Source: Microbulbifer harenosus (GTDB lineage: Bacteria > Pseudomonadota > Gammaproteobacteria > Pseudomonadales > Cellvibrionaceae). From it: 64,000 nucleotides of DNA. The translations under genes were made by a program, and so were the position numbers. The first letter of the stretch is position 1, and each line of letters starts with the position of its first letter. The DNA lies in NCBI RefSeq assembly GCF_005771435.1, contig NZ_VANI01000004.1:372001-436000 (forward strand), read 5' to 3'. Below, one piece after another: positions 45,826 through 54,437 of this stretch. Below the pieces are notes generated by a model, which worked only from the letters and a program-made list of their open reading frames with translations, was not told where the DNA came from and made no database searches.

Positions 45826-46173
45826 TTCTTCTGGTGCGCCATCCGGGGTTGTTTTTGGCCTCGGCGGCGCGCCCATTTTGGCTTGAACAAGTCCTGTGGC
45901 GCGCCCTTATCGGGCCGGGGTAATCCGGTACTCAACAACCTGTCGGCAATCGTTTCGCACCGAATCGAGAGAGGCAACGGTGGCGATATCCGCGGATTTG
46001 CGCTCTCCTCCATTCGCCCTCGGCGTCTCTCCAAATTGGCACAAACGTACACGATATTGCGGGATATTTCGGGAAAGTTGTTTAAATAACCTCTGAACTT
46101 GTTTCCGGGGTATGCAGTATTTAAACTGCCTCTCTCGAATTTATGGCGCTGTCAACCGCGCAACATAGGGATT
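45826..46173. other. Intergenic region with the first duplicated tract
   Basis: This 348-base gap after the RND gene contains a 76-base tract (45891-45966) repeated exactly at 48517-48592. The remaining bases lead to AGGG before the start of the next gene. No gene is visible. Confidence 0.7.
45891..45966 (+). repeat. Direct repeat, left copy (76 bases)
   Basis: It begins GTCCTGTGGCGCGCCCTTAT and ends CACCGAATC, and is identical to 48517-48592. Together the copies bracket a two-gene module. Confidence 0.92.
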
Positions 46174-47070
46174 ATGTTCAAACGCCTCTTCGCTTCCAAA
46201 AAACACCCCTACACCCCCTTTCTCAACCAGCGGGAAAAAGTGGAGGTGGATCTTTCCGGCACCAAGCTCAGCATGGTGCTGCCGCCCCATACCCGCTACG
46301 ACGGCTTCGGCGTGGAGCCGCCGCCGGCGCGGGTGAATATTCACGATGCCGGGGCTTATCAGGATGACAGCCACTTGCCCGAGTGGCGGCGCAGCGGCAT
46401 CGTCTATCGGAATGATCCACTGGGTGATCGCAATTGGGAGTTTTACGGCCCCCCCTGGAGTGGCCGGCCCTACGGATTTATAGAATTTCGCCCGGGGCTG
46501 CGCAGGCTCGACGGGTTTCCGGATGGGGTGAGCTGCTTCAATCCCGCCCACTTTGAGCAGGTGCTGGTTCATGAGATGTATTACGAAGCTGGGCCGGGCA
46601 ACCCGGCAACGCCCCGAGATATAGAACCGATCAACTGGCGCTTGACCCAACTGGATGGCGCTACCTGTATCTATTTTGAATCCCACCGGGATCTGCGCCA
46701 GGGCAACTACGAGGATTCGCCACACCTGGCGGCGGAAGCTTCGTGCGGCCTGTATGTCCCGCTTGAAGACCGCTATTTCCTGCGTATCGGTTTCAACTAT
46801 TCCGGTTATGCCCCGGCCGAGTACAGCCTCGCCAATATGAACAGGCTGCGTGACTCGGTACTGGAGACTGTGACATTGGAATACAGCCCCAGCGCGCGCC
46901 AGCAACTAGAAAGCGCCAGACAAAAATGGCCCAACGCCTGCGCCAGTGAGCGCCGCGAGCCGCTGGAGTGGGTTTACCCCGAGTGGCGAAACGGCGATTA
47001 CCTGAAAGGGGAAAAGAGCGGCGTCATTATTCTGAAGGCCGGCAGCCCGCCGCCGGAGTTTACCCTCTGA
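46174..47070 (+). CDS. Unknown protein of the inserted two-gene module
   Basis: This 298-residue protein has no signal peptide, no membrane segment and no motif I can name with confidence. It is soluble, rich in Pro, Tyr and Arg, with stretches such as NIHDAGAYQ, WEFYGPPWSG, HFEQVLVHEMYY and WVYPEWRNGDY that look like conserved family patches. It begins at ATG 46174 after AGGG; a frame to 46099 is longer but lacks a ribosome site. The next gene follows after 73 bases and is probably its functional partner. An effector accessory or immunity role is only a guess. Confidence 0.75.
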   Translation: MFKRLFASKKHPYTPFLNQREKVEVDLSGTKLSMVLPPHTRYDGFGVEPPPARVNIHDAGAYQDDSHLPEWRRSGIVYRNDPLGDRNWEFYGPPWSGRPYGFIEFRPGLRRLDGFPDGVSCFNPAHFEQVLVHEMYYEAGPGNPATPRDIEPINWRLTQLDGATCIYFESHRDLRQGNYEDSPHLAAEASCGLYVPLEDRYFLRIGFNYSGYAPAEYSLANMNRLRDSVLETVTLEYSPSARQQLESARQKWPNACASERREPLEWVYPEWRNGDYLKGEKSGVIILKAGSPPPEFTL

Positions 47071-47143
47071 TCCGCAGGATGGATTTTTATTCAACTCGAC
47101 ACACCAAGCATCAACGGAAGATAACGTAAGACAGGGAGGAGTT

Positions 47144-48322
47144 ATGCAACTCGACGATACCAAATGGAAACTGCTGTTCGACAGAGGTTCCAGCAACGCC
47201 GGCCGCAATGTGTATATACAGGAGCGCCACCTGCCCAGGTGGGAGAAGTTAAAACGGGAGCATGTGGGCAACTATTACCTCACCAGCCTGCTGCGGGAGG
47301 TGCGGAGCCTGAATGCCCTTTCCGGTGGCTACGCCCTGCGCCCGGCGGTGCTCACTATGAATGGCGGCCAGATTCAGTACATCGTCAACCAGAAGGGCGA
47401 TGTGCATATACTGCTGTTGAACATCAACGAGAGCATCCGCAAGCCCGGCGGCGACCAGACCAGTGGGCTCTACCAGGTAAACTATAACCGCCAGGAAAAG
47501 CGATGGAGGACCCATACTGAGACCCAGCCCAAAATGGAACTATCCCACCGCTGGAACAATATCCACTACGCCACCGTCAGCGGCAAGTTCAAGAGCAAGG
47601 AAGAAGCCGGCAGGCTGCTGCCGGAACATATTTGCAACGCCTACAAGGGCGCCATCCGCCCGTCGGAAATGGAAAAGCCCGACAACCACTACTCCCTCTA
47701 CTGGCTCAACGACACCCACAAGGACAGCCTACAGCGGGACAACCTGGTTTCCCTGATCCAGCAGGTGCAGGCCGCCAAGGTGCAGGTCAACTGGCTGGTG
47801 CATGGCGACGGCGCGCTCACCTTTGTGAACGCCCTGAAGGTACTGGAGACCTACCCCGGCCTCACCCGCTTCCAGGCCCAGGATGAAAAAATCGTGCTGG
47901 AGCATCGCAGAACCATGGGGCTGCAGGGCGTTTACTTTTCCAACCCGCGCGGCGCGGGCGTCACGGAAAAGGAACTCAAGCGCCTGTGCGACAAGGTGGG
48001 CCTGGTGCTGGTGGGAATCAACCGTGATGCGCGCGATATGTGGAATGCGGACTCGCGCAAGACGGCCCTGGACAAAATCGGGCTGATCTCGGCAAAGGGC
48101 GTGGTAGGCGGCCCCGTGGCTGCCGCTGGCCTCACCGCCGTGATCGACAGCCTGGATCTGGGACTGGACGCCAGCACCGGCATGGTGGCGGGCGCAGCCG
48201 TTGTCGGCGGAGGCATAGTGATTGCCAAGGATTCCCTCAGCACCCTGGGCGGCTATGCGCGCAGCGTGCAAAAGTCATGGGGCAGCACCTTCGGCGAGGG
48301 CAACAAGCGCTGGGCCAATTGA
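47144..48322 (+). CDS. Unknown protein with a degenerate hydrolase-like elbow and glycine-rich C-terminus
   Basis: This 392-residue protein follows a strong GGGAGGAG site. Around residue 220 it has VNWLVHGDGALTFVNALKVLE, which resembles the nucleophile elbow of T6SS-type lipases, but the expected Ser (G-x-S-x-G or HSQG) is Asp. It then continues GVYFSNPRGAGVTEKELKRLCDKVGLVLVGINRDARDMW. Residues about 320-365 form two Gly/Ala-rich hydrophobic stretches (GVVGGPVAAAGLTAVIDSL and GMVAGAAVVGGGIVIAKD) that could insert in a membrane. The link to secreted effectors is inference from this resemblance. Confidence 0.75.
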   Translation: MQLDDTKWKLLFDRGSSNAGRNVYIQERHLPRWEKLKREHVGNYYLTSLLREVRSLNALSGGYALRPAVLTMNGGQIQYIVNQKGDVHILLLNINESIRKPGGDQTSGLYQVNYNRQEKRWRTHTETQPKMELSHRWNNIHYATVSGKFKSKEEAGRLLPEHICNAYKGAIRPSEMEKPDNHYSLYWLNDTHKDSLQRDNLVSLIQQVQAAKVQVNWLVHGDGALTFVNALKVLETYPGLTRFQAQDEKIVLEHRRTMGLQGVYFSNPRGAGVTEKELKRLCDKVGLVLVGINRDARDMWNADSRKTALDKIGLISAKGVVGGPVAAAGLTAVIDSLDLGLDASTGMVAGAAVVGGGIVIAKDSLSTLGGYARSVQKSWGSTFGEGNKRWAN

Positions 48323-48388
48323 CCCCTGCTGGTTTGTCCTTACCCGGCGGCAGGTACTTTGAAATCAGTGTTGTGGCACGGGCTCAAC

Positions 48389-48460
48389 GAGACCATCCGC
48401 ATCAAGGTCAAAGGCGACAAGATTGCCGATGAGCTGCCGGTGAGTTTCGAGAAGGTCTGA
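48389..48460 (+). pseudogene. Remnant of an RND pump gene 3' end
   Basis: In frame this encodes ETIRIKVKGDKI-ADELPVSFEKV and a stop, nearly the same as the last 23 residues of the upstream RND pump, but with several silent changes and I-A-D for I-H-E. It is therefore not a recent copy of the local gene but the end of a diverged homologue. Confidence 0.8.
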
Positions 48461-48516
48461 TTGAAGTGGGGCGTCACCATTTGGTTTGGTGGCGCGCCCT
48501 TATCGGCTTGTATTCG

Positions 48517-48592
48517 GTCCTGTGGCGCGCCCTTATCGGGCCGGGGTAATCCGGTACTCAACAACCTGTCGGCAATCGTTTCGCACCGAATC
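48517..48592 (+). repeat. Direct repeat, right copy (76 bases)
   Basis: Identical to 45891-45966. The two copies are 2.6 kb apart and in the same orientation. Confidence 0.92.
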
Positions 48593-48672
48593 ACCCCGTC
48601 CCGATAAGGGCGCTTCGCATCGAAGTACGGGATGCTCTTAAGGCTTACGAAGTAAAACTCTTTGAATCGAAG

Positions 48673-48781
48673 GTGGAGTGCCGGGGATTCGTTTTCAAAA
48701 GCGTCGCAAACAGGATGTTTGCGCCGCAGCTCCCAGGGATGGGTCTACAGCGGTTTTGAAAACGAATACCCGGTGCTCCGC
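48673..48781. repeat. Composite palindrome, copy C
   Basis: Arms 48673-48700 and 48754-48781 pair over about 24 of 28 bases. The core contains CGCAAACA-GGA-TGTTTGCG and a CCCA/TGGG pair, and is identical over about 43 bases to the core of copy E at 57443-57567. Confidence 0.85.
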
Positions 48782-48887
48782 CGCCACCGCACTCCGAACA
48801 GAGCACCGCTAAACTCTCGGAACTACAACTTCTTCCCCGCCTGTATTACCCTTCACGCAATTCTTTTCCTCGAATCAGGAAATTTCC

Positions 48888-49628
48888 TTGCGCATTCCCC
48901 GTATCTTCTCCACCGAGCCGCTGGCGGGTAAATCCGAAGTCCAGCTGGACGAGGCCGCTTCCCGCCATCTGGTCAAAGTCCTGCGCCTCGGCCCCGGCCG
49001 CCCGCTGATCCTGTTCGACGGCGCCGGTGGAGAGTACGAAGCAGAACTGCTGGAAGCCGGTAAAAAAGCGCGGGTGCAAATTGGCGCGCATTCCGCAGAA
49101 GACAACCAGTCTCCACTGGCCATCACCCTCGCCATCGGAATCTCCCGCGGCGACCGCTTCGACTGGGTCATCCAGAAAGCCACCGAGTTGGGCGTGAGCG
49201 CCATCCAGCCACTGTTTACCGAACGCTGCGAAGTCAAACTGAGCGGCGAACGCATGGACAAAAAACTCGGCCAGTGGCAACAGATCGCCATTAGCGCCTG
49301 CGAGCAGAGCGCCCGCAACCGCGTGCCGCAAATCCTGCCGCCACAGAAATTCCACCAGTATCTGGAACAGGCGAAAGACGACAACGCGCTCAAGCTCGTG
49401 CTGCACCACCGCACCAAAGCAACACTGGCAGAACTGGAACAGCAGGCGGGCAAGCCGCAGGCCACATTATTATTGGTGGGTCCCGAAGGCGGGCTCTCCG
49501 CGGACGAAATCGAACTGGCCATGGCGCAGGGCTTTCATCCCCTGCGCCTCGGCCCGCGCGTACTGCGTACCGAAACCGCGCCGGTAGCCGCGCTTTCGGT
49601 ACTGCAATTTCAATGGGGCGACTTTTAA
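48888..49628 (+). CDS. rsmE: 16S rRNA m3U1498 methyltransferase
   Basis: This 246-residue SPOUT methyltransferase modifies U1498 of 16S rRNA using SAM. It has an N-terminal PUA-like part (HLVKVLRLGPG) and the knot motifs LLLVGPEGGLSADEIELA and LRLGPRVLRTETAPVAALSVLQ. It starts at TTG 48888 with AGGAAA upstream, giving the standard length. It heads a rightward group with a membrane protein and a HAD phosphatase. Confidence 0.95.
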   Translation: MRIPRIFSTEPLAGKSEVQLDEAASRHLVKVLRLGPGRPLILFDGAGGEYEAELLEAGKKARVQIGAHSAEDNQSPLAITLAIGISRGDRFDWVIQKATELGVSAIQPLFTERCEVKLSGERMDKKLGQWQQIAISACEQSARNRVPQILPPQKFHQYLEQAKDDNALKLVLHHRTKATLAELEQQAGKPQATLLLVGPEGGLSADEIELAMAQGFHPLRLGPRVLRTETAPVAALSVLQFQWGDF

Positions 49629-49640
49629 TCGGAGCACACT

Positions 49641-50003
49641 ATGAAAATACTAGTCTGGTTGATTGGCGTGGCGATCACCGCTATGTCCATTCTCGTAATC
49701 CTGAAACCGCAGATCGCCCGCGATCTGAGCGAGCGCATGAACCCACGGATGTTCTATTTTGGCGCCTGGGCTCGGATCGTGATCGGCATGATTTTCCTGG
49801 TGATCTCGGAAACCCGCAGCTGGGCCACGCTGTTCAATGGGCTCGGGATTCTGCTGGTGGTCGTCGGCGCCTATGCACTCCAGTCCGGCTATGAGCGCAC
49901 GCGGGAATTCGTGCTCCGCGTCGTGCACGGCAATGAAAATGTGGTGCGCGTTGCCGGCGCGGTCGGCGTACTGGTGGGCATTCTTCTCATCTCCGCAACC
50001 TGA
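49641..50003 (+). CDS. Small inner-membrane protein, unknown
   Basis: This 120-residue protein has three or four hydrophobic segments (residues about 3-21, 43-60, 65-83 and 100-118) and no recognised motif. It starts 12 bases after rsmE (GGAG ahead of ATG) and ends ten bases before the HAD gene, so it is in the same operon. Function unknown. Confidence 0.8.
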   Translation: MKILVWLIGVAITAMSILVILKPQIARDLSERMNPRMFYFGAWARIVIGMIFLVISETRSWATLFNGLGILLVVVGAYALQSGYERTREFVLRVVHGNENVVRVAGAVGVLVGILLISAT

Positions 50004-50013
50004 TGGCACGCCG

Positions 50014-50673
50014 ATGGTGAATCCCTATTCAAACACCCGGCTGGTGATTTTCGACTGCGATGGCGTACTGGTAGACAGCGAAATCATCGTCTGCCGGGTG
50101 CTGGCCGAGGAAATGACGAGGCTCGGCATGCCGGCGACCGCGGAAGAACTGGACGAACAGTTCAGCGGCCGCCCGTCGCAAGACTGCATTCTCGATATCG
50201 AGACCCGCTACGGTGGGCCGCTGCCGCAGTCCTACTTCAACGCCACCGAGAAGCGTATCCGCGAAGCGTTCCACAACGAACTCGAAGCGGTGGCGGGCAT
50301 TCGCGAAGTGCTGGAAAAACTGCAGACCACCGACCTGCAGACCTGCGTGGCCTCCTCCGGCCCGCACGCGAAAATGCAGATTACCCTGAACAAAACCGGG
50401 TTGTGGGAGTATTTCGCGGGGCGCATTTACAGCGCCGACGATGTGGGGCGCGGCAAGCCCTGGCCGGACCTGTTCCTGCACAGCGCGCGTCAGTTCGACA
50501 TCGCACCCGAGCACTGCCTGGTGGTGGAAGACTCCATCGCCGGCGTGAAGGCCGCGGTGGCCGCCGGCATGCCGGTGATCGGCTACAGCCACAACGGCGC
50601 GCGCGCCCGCCAGCTGGAAGCCGAGGGCGCGCGGGTAATCAACGATATGCAGTTACTGCTGGATTATTTTTGA
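50014..50673 (+). CDS. HAD-superfamily phosphatase (beta-phosphoglucomutase/GPH-like)
   Basis: This 219-residue hydrolase has HAD motif I FDCDGVLVDSE, motif II ASSGP, motif III near GKPWPDLFLHSA and motif IV VVEDSIAGVKAAVAAGM. The cap after motif I places it with subfamily IA enzymes such as phosphoglycolate or sugar phosphatases; the substrate is unknown. ATG 50014 gives a full domain; no longer start is supported. Confidence 0.88.
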   Translation: MVNPYSNTRLVIFDCDGVLVDSEIIVCRVLAEEMTRLGMPATAEELDEQFSGRPSQDCILDIETRYGGPLPQSYFNATEKRIREAFHNELEAVAGIREVLEKLQTTDLQTCVASSGPHAKMQITLNKTGLWEYFAGRIYSADDVGRGKPWPDLFLHSARQFDIAPEHCLVVEDSIAGVKAAVAAGMPVIGYSHNGARARQLEAEGARVINDMQLLLDYF

Positions 50674-50793
50674 CGCCTGCCAGCGCCGCTAGATCAGATC
50701 CTCACTGCCCTACGGATCAACATTCGCCGATCCTACAATCCGCCGTACGCTTACCATCCTGATCAGCCATCTGACACAGAAGGAGCCGGCCTC

Positions 50794-51399
50794 ATGTCTG
50801 TTATCCGGCAGAGCCCCCTTTGGGCACCGATATTAGTGGTTGTTTCCGCACTGTTGCTGTGCGGCTGCCCCGACCCCACCAAGAAGTACACCCTTGATCC
50901 CCGCGAACTGGTGAGCAATGGGTTTGGGGAGAAAGTCGCGCGCGAGTCGGAACCCTTCGGCGACGATATGGTGCGCTACCTGATGGGGCAAAAGCGCAAG
51001 GACGGCGCACTGTTCGTGCTGGATGTGGATTTCGAACCCGGCGGTTTTGCGCCGAAGATGGAAACTCTCGGGGACATCGAAGCGCTGCTGGTGATCATGC
51101 GGGACTTCCCTGCGCTCAAGATTGTGGTCGAAGGTCACACCGACAATGCCGGCGACCCGGAAAAAAACCGCAAGCTGTCGGAGTGGCGCGCCAACTGGGT
51201 GCGCCAATTTCTGCTGGAGCGCGGGATCAGCGCCGAGCGGGTGGAGGCCGCGGGCCTCGGCGATTCTGATCCGGTGGCAGACAACAGCACGCCGAAAGGC
51301 CGCGAGCAAAACCGCCGGTTGGTGGTGCGGGTGATCGACTTCGACGGCAAGCCGGTCAATGTGGGCCTGAATCGCGAAAAACCGAAGCGAGCAGAGTAA
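50794..51399 (+). CDS. OmpA-family lipoprotein
   Basis: This 201-residue protein has a lipoprotein signal ending LLLCGC and a C-terminal OmpA/Pal peptidoglycan-binding domain (IVVEGHTDNAGDPEKNRKLSEWRANWVRQFLLERGI, then GREQNRRLVVRV). It would anchor the outer membrane to peptidoglycan. Its stop directly abuts the stop of the convergent OPT gene. Confidence 0.92.
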   Translation: MSVIRQSPLWAPILVVVSALLLCGCPDPTKKYTLDPRELVSNGFGEKVARESEPFGDDMVRYLMGQKRKDGALFVLDVDFEPGGFAPKMETLGDIEALLVIMRDFPALKIVVEGHTDNAGDPEKNRKLSEWRANWVRQFLLERGISAERVEAAGLGDSDPVADNSTPKGREQNRRLVVRVIDFDGKPVNVGLNREKPKRAE

Positions 51400-53393
51400 T
51401 CAGCTTTTTCTGGCCAGATACCAGAAACACAGCGCAAACCCCGCCAGACCAAGCCAGGTTGCCAGGGCAAAGTCGCCAAGGTAGGGCACTCTGCCCGGCG
51501 CGCTCACCGCCAGTATGGCGACAATCACGCCCATCAGCGCCTCGCCGGTGATCAGGCCCGATGCCAGCAGCAGACCCTTGCCCTCCGCCTCATGGGTACC
51601 GCGGCGTTTCTGTTGCCAGTGTGCCAGTAGCCCCCCAAGAAAAATCGGAATCGACAGCCCGAGCGGCAGATACACGCCAACCGCAACGGCCAGCACCGGG
51701 AAGCGGAACAATGCGCCGCGGCGTTTCTGGATTTCGTCCAGCAGGATTAGCACTGCGGCGAGGACAAAGCCGATAAAAATGTAGTTCCACTCGATGCCCG
51801 CGCCAAAAATGCCGGTGGACAAGTCGCGCATCAGGCTCGCCTGAGGTGCGGACAGCGGTGTTGCTTCCGGGTTGAGTGGGCTTACCCGGCCGATGCCGTA
51901 GCCCTGGTCGAGAATTGACAGTACAAATGGAATCGCGCCCGCCGCGGCGACAACGCCGATAATCTGGAACACCTGCTGGCGCCAGGGCGTGGCGCCGAGG
52001 ATATGGCCGCACTTCAGGTCCTGCATATTGTCGCCGGCAATGGCGGCGGCGGAGCAGATCATCCCCGCCAGGTACATCACCGCGATCGGGCCGAGCCTGC
52101 CAGCGATGCCCTCGTTGCCCATCAACTGCAACAGGATCAGTGCCGACACAATCACGGTGGCAATAGTGACGCCGCTGATGGGGTTGTTGCTGGAGCCCAC
52201 GAGACCCGCCATATATCCGGCAACGGACGCGAAAATGAATCCCAGTACCAGCATCAGCCCCGACATGATGGCCGCGATCCAGTAGCGTTCGGGATAGCCG
52301 TCCAGCGCGTGCAGGAAGATGAAATACAGCGGTATCGCGGACAGCAGCACCAGCAGGCTCACATACGGAATTGGCATGTCCTGTTCGGTGCGCAGTGCCA
52401 CCTCGCCGGCCTTGGCCTGGCGGTGGGCGTGCAGCGATGCCTTAACCCCGGCGATCAGGGGCCGGCCAGTGTGATCAGCGACCACACGCCACCCACCATC
52501 ATGGCGCCGACGCCAATGCGCCGGCACTGCTGCCAGGAGGCGCCGGCGAGATTTTCCCAGTCCTGCGCGCTCCAGCCCGCCATATTGCCGCTGACACCGG
52601 CGAGCTGCATCAGCTCGTCGCTGTTAATCAACCAGTTGATCGGAACGCCAATGATCGTACCGATTACGCCGCCGATAAACACCAGCGCCGCCACGTTCAG
52701 GCCGACGATATAGCCGACGCCGAGCAGTGCCGGACTCAGGGTGATATTGCCGGTAAACAGCCAGTTGCCGCCGAGCCAGCTCTTGGTGGCGGCGACACCG
52801 CCGGCCAGCAGGCCGACACCGGACTCCAGCAGTTTGATCAGGCCGCCGAGACCGGCCGCTGCCAACAGAATGCGAAAACCGCGCTTGGCCTCCGCACTGG
52901 GGCGGTACTCCGGGTGATCCCTGTCGGTTTGTATACCGCCGGTTTTCAGTACCTGGGCGGTGGCCACCCCTTCGGGAAACGCCAGCTCCGTTTCCACGAT
53001 CAGCGCGCGCCGCAGCGGAATGGTAAACGCCACCCCAAGCACCCCGCCGAGCAGCCCGATCAGTGTCATGGTGCCCCAGTGATATCCGCTCCAGGCCCCC
53101 ATCATGACCAGCGCCGGCAGGGTAAAGATGATCCCCGCGGCGAGGGACTCGCCGGCGGAAGCCGAGGTCTGCACCATGTTGTTTTCGAGGATGGTGGAGC
53201 GGCGGAACAGCCGCAAAAGCCCCATGGAGGTGGCGGCGGCGGGAATGGAGGCGGAAACGGTGAGGCCGACCAGCAGGCCGATATAGGCGTTGGCCGCGGC
53301 GAGCACCGCCGAGAGTACCGCGCCGAGGATCAATGCCTTGAGGGTGATTTCGCTGATCACCTGATCAGCGGGGACGAGGGGACGATCGGCCAT
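51400..53393 (-). pseudogene. Oligopeptide transporter (OPT family), frameshifted
   Basis: Two overlapping reading frames together encode one OPT family transporter of about 665 residues. The first (from ATG 53393, with AAGGAG upstream) stops at 52455 after VWSLITLAGP; the second continues with LIAGVKASLHAHRQAK to 51402. One extra base in the G run at 52458-52461 would join them seamlessly into TLAGPLIAGVK. Family members are proton-coupled carriers of peptides or metal chelates. It could be a true pseudogene, a sequencing error in a homopolymer, or less likely recoding. Confidence 0.85.
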
Positions 53394-53442
53394 GGACAAC
53401 TCCTTGTCAGCAGGCTTGAAAATTATTTCCTCTCAAGATAGC

Positions 53443-53468
53443 AAAAAGGGGCGCAATGCCCCTTTTTT
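53443..53468. terminator. Terminator downstream of metF
   Basis: AAAAAGGGGC-GCAAT-GCCCCTTTTTT is a symmetric stem with A and T tracts on both sides. It lies past the metF stop on the minus strand and before the OPT gene, separating the two units. Confidence 0.88.
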
Positions 53469-53488
53469 AATGGATGTACCTGTGCAGA

Positions 53489-54331
53489 TCAGTCCGCGCT
53501 TTCGGCGAAATTCAGCGCACGCAGGATATCGGCGCTCGGCGCCACCTGGTTCATGGTGTAGAAATGCAGCCCCGGGGCGCCGCCTTCCAGCAGGGTTTCA
53601 CACAGGTCGGTGACGATTTCCTGGCCGAGCTTTTTCACATCTTCCGGATCGCGGTAGCTCTCCATACGGTACTTCAACCAGCGCGGGATCTCCGCACCAC
53701 AGTTGCGCGAGAAACGCGCGAGGTTGGCGAAGTTGGTGATGGGCATGATGCCCGGGTAAATCGGCGCGTCGATGCCGGCCTTCTCGCACTGGTCGAGGAA
53801 GTAAAAATACGCATCCGGGTTGTAGAAGTACTGGGTCAGCGCGCTGTTGGCACCGGCCTCGAACTTGCCTTTCAGGAAGCGGAGATCCGCATCGTAGCTT
53901 TCCGCCTCCGGGTGGATTTCCGGGTAGGCCGCCACTTCCAGGTGGAAGTGATCGCCGGTGTGGCGGCGGATAAATGCCACCAGCTCGTTGGCGTATACCA
54001 GCTGTGCCACCGAACCCATACCGGAAGGCATATCGCCGCGCAGTGCGACAATACGGTCCACGCCGGATTCTTTATAGCGTTTGAGCAAACCGAGCACGGT
54101 TTCTTCATTGTCGCCGCCAAAGGACAGGTGTGGCGCAATGGAAACACCGTCGCGGCGCAGGTTGCACACGATGTTGGCGGTGGTATCGCGGGTGGTGCCG
54201 CCGGCACCGTAGGTCACGGAGAAAAATGCCGGGCTGAACGCCTGCAGTTCCTCGCGGGTCTTGTACAGTTTTTCCCGGCCCTCTTCGGTCTTGGGGGGGA
54301 AAAATTCGAAGCTGATGCGCAAATCATTCAT
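53489..54331 (-). CDS. metF: 5,10-methylenetetrahydrofolate reductase
   Basis: This 280-residue FAD enzyme reduces methylene-THF to methyl-THF for methionine synthesis. SFEFFPPKTEEG at the N-terminus and VTYGAGGTTRDTT are diagnostic. ATG 54331 gives family length; a longer frame runs through the REP region upstream. It is downstream of ahcY in the SAM-cycle group and ends at a strong terminator. Confidence 0.96.
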   Translation of the reverse strand: MNDLRISFEFFPPKTEEGREKLYKTREELQAFSPAFFSVTYGAGGTTRDTTANIVCNLRRDGVSIAPHLSFGGDNEETVLGLLKRYKESGVDRIVALRGDMPSGMGSVAQLVYANELVAFIRRHTGDHFHLEVAAYPEIHPEAESYDADLRFLKGKFEAGANSALTQYFYNPDAYFYFLDQCEKAGIDAPIYPGIMPITNFANLARFSRNCGAEIPRWLKYRMESYRDPEDVKKLGQEIVTDLCETLLEGGAPGLHFYTMNQVAPSADILRALNFAESAD

Positions 54332-54353
54332 GGTGCTATTCCATTCCCTCGGG

Positions 54354-54424
54354 CTGGATTCCGGCGTGCGCCGGAATGACGGGTTTGTTTTGTCTCCGTC
54401 ATGCCGGCGCAGGCCGGCATCCAG
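54354..54424. repeat. REP-like pair, family 2
   Basis: Two hairpins of the common CTGGATTCCGGC-type repeat face each other, one with stem ATTCCGGCG / CGCCGGAAT, the other CGTCATGCCGGC-type. It fills most of the ahcY-metF gap. Confidence 0.85.
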
Positions 54425-54437
54425 CAACCAGAGTCAA

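Larger units (their letters stand above)
48323..48887. other. Intergenic region after the module
   Basis: This 565-base gap holds the RND remnant, a partial TGGCGCGCCCTTATCGG unit (48489-48505), the right 76-base repeat, an inverted CCGATAAGGGCGC (48601-48613) and composite palindrome C. No gene is visible. Confidence 0.7.

Noticed and set aside
45429-46052. Minus-strand open frame that resembles another frame at 48340-48594
   Set aside because: The resemblance comes from the 76-base duplicated intergenic tract and RND gene ends, not from a shared protein.
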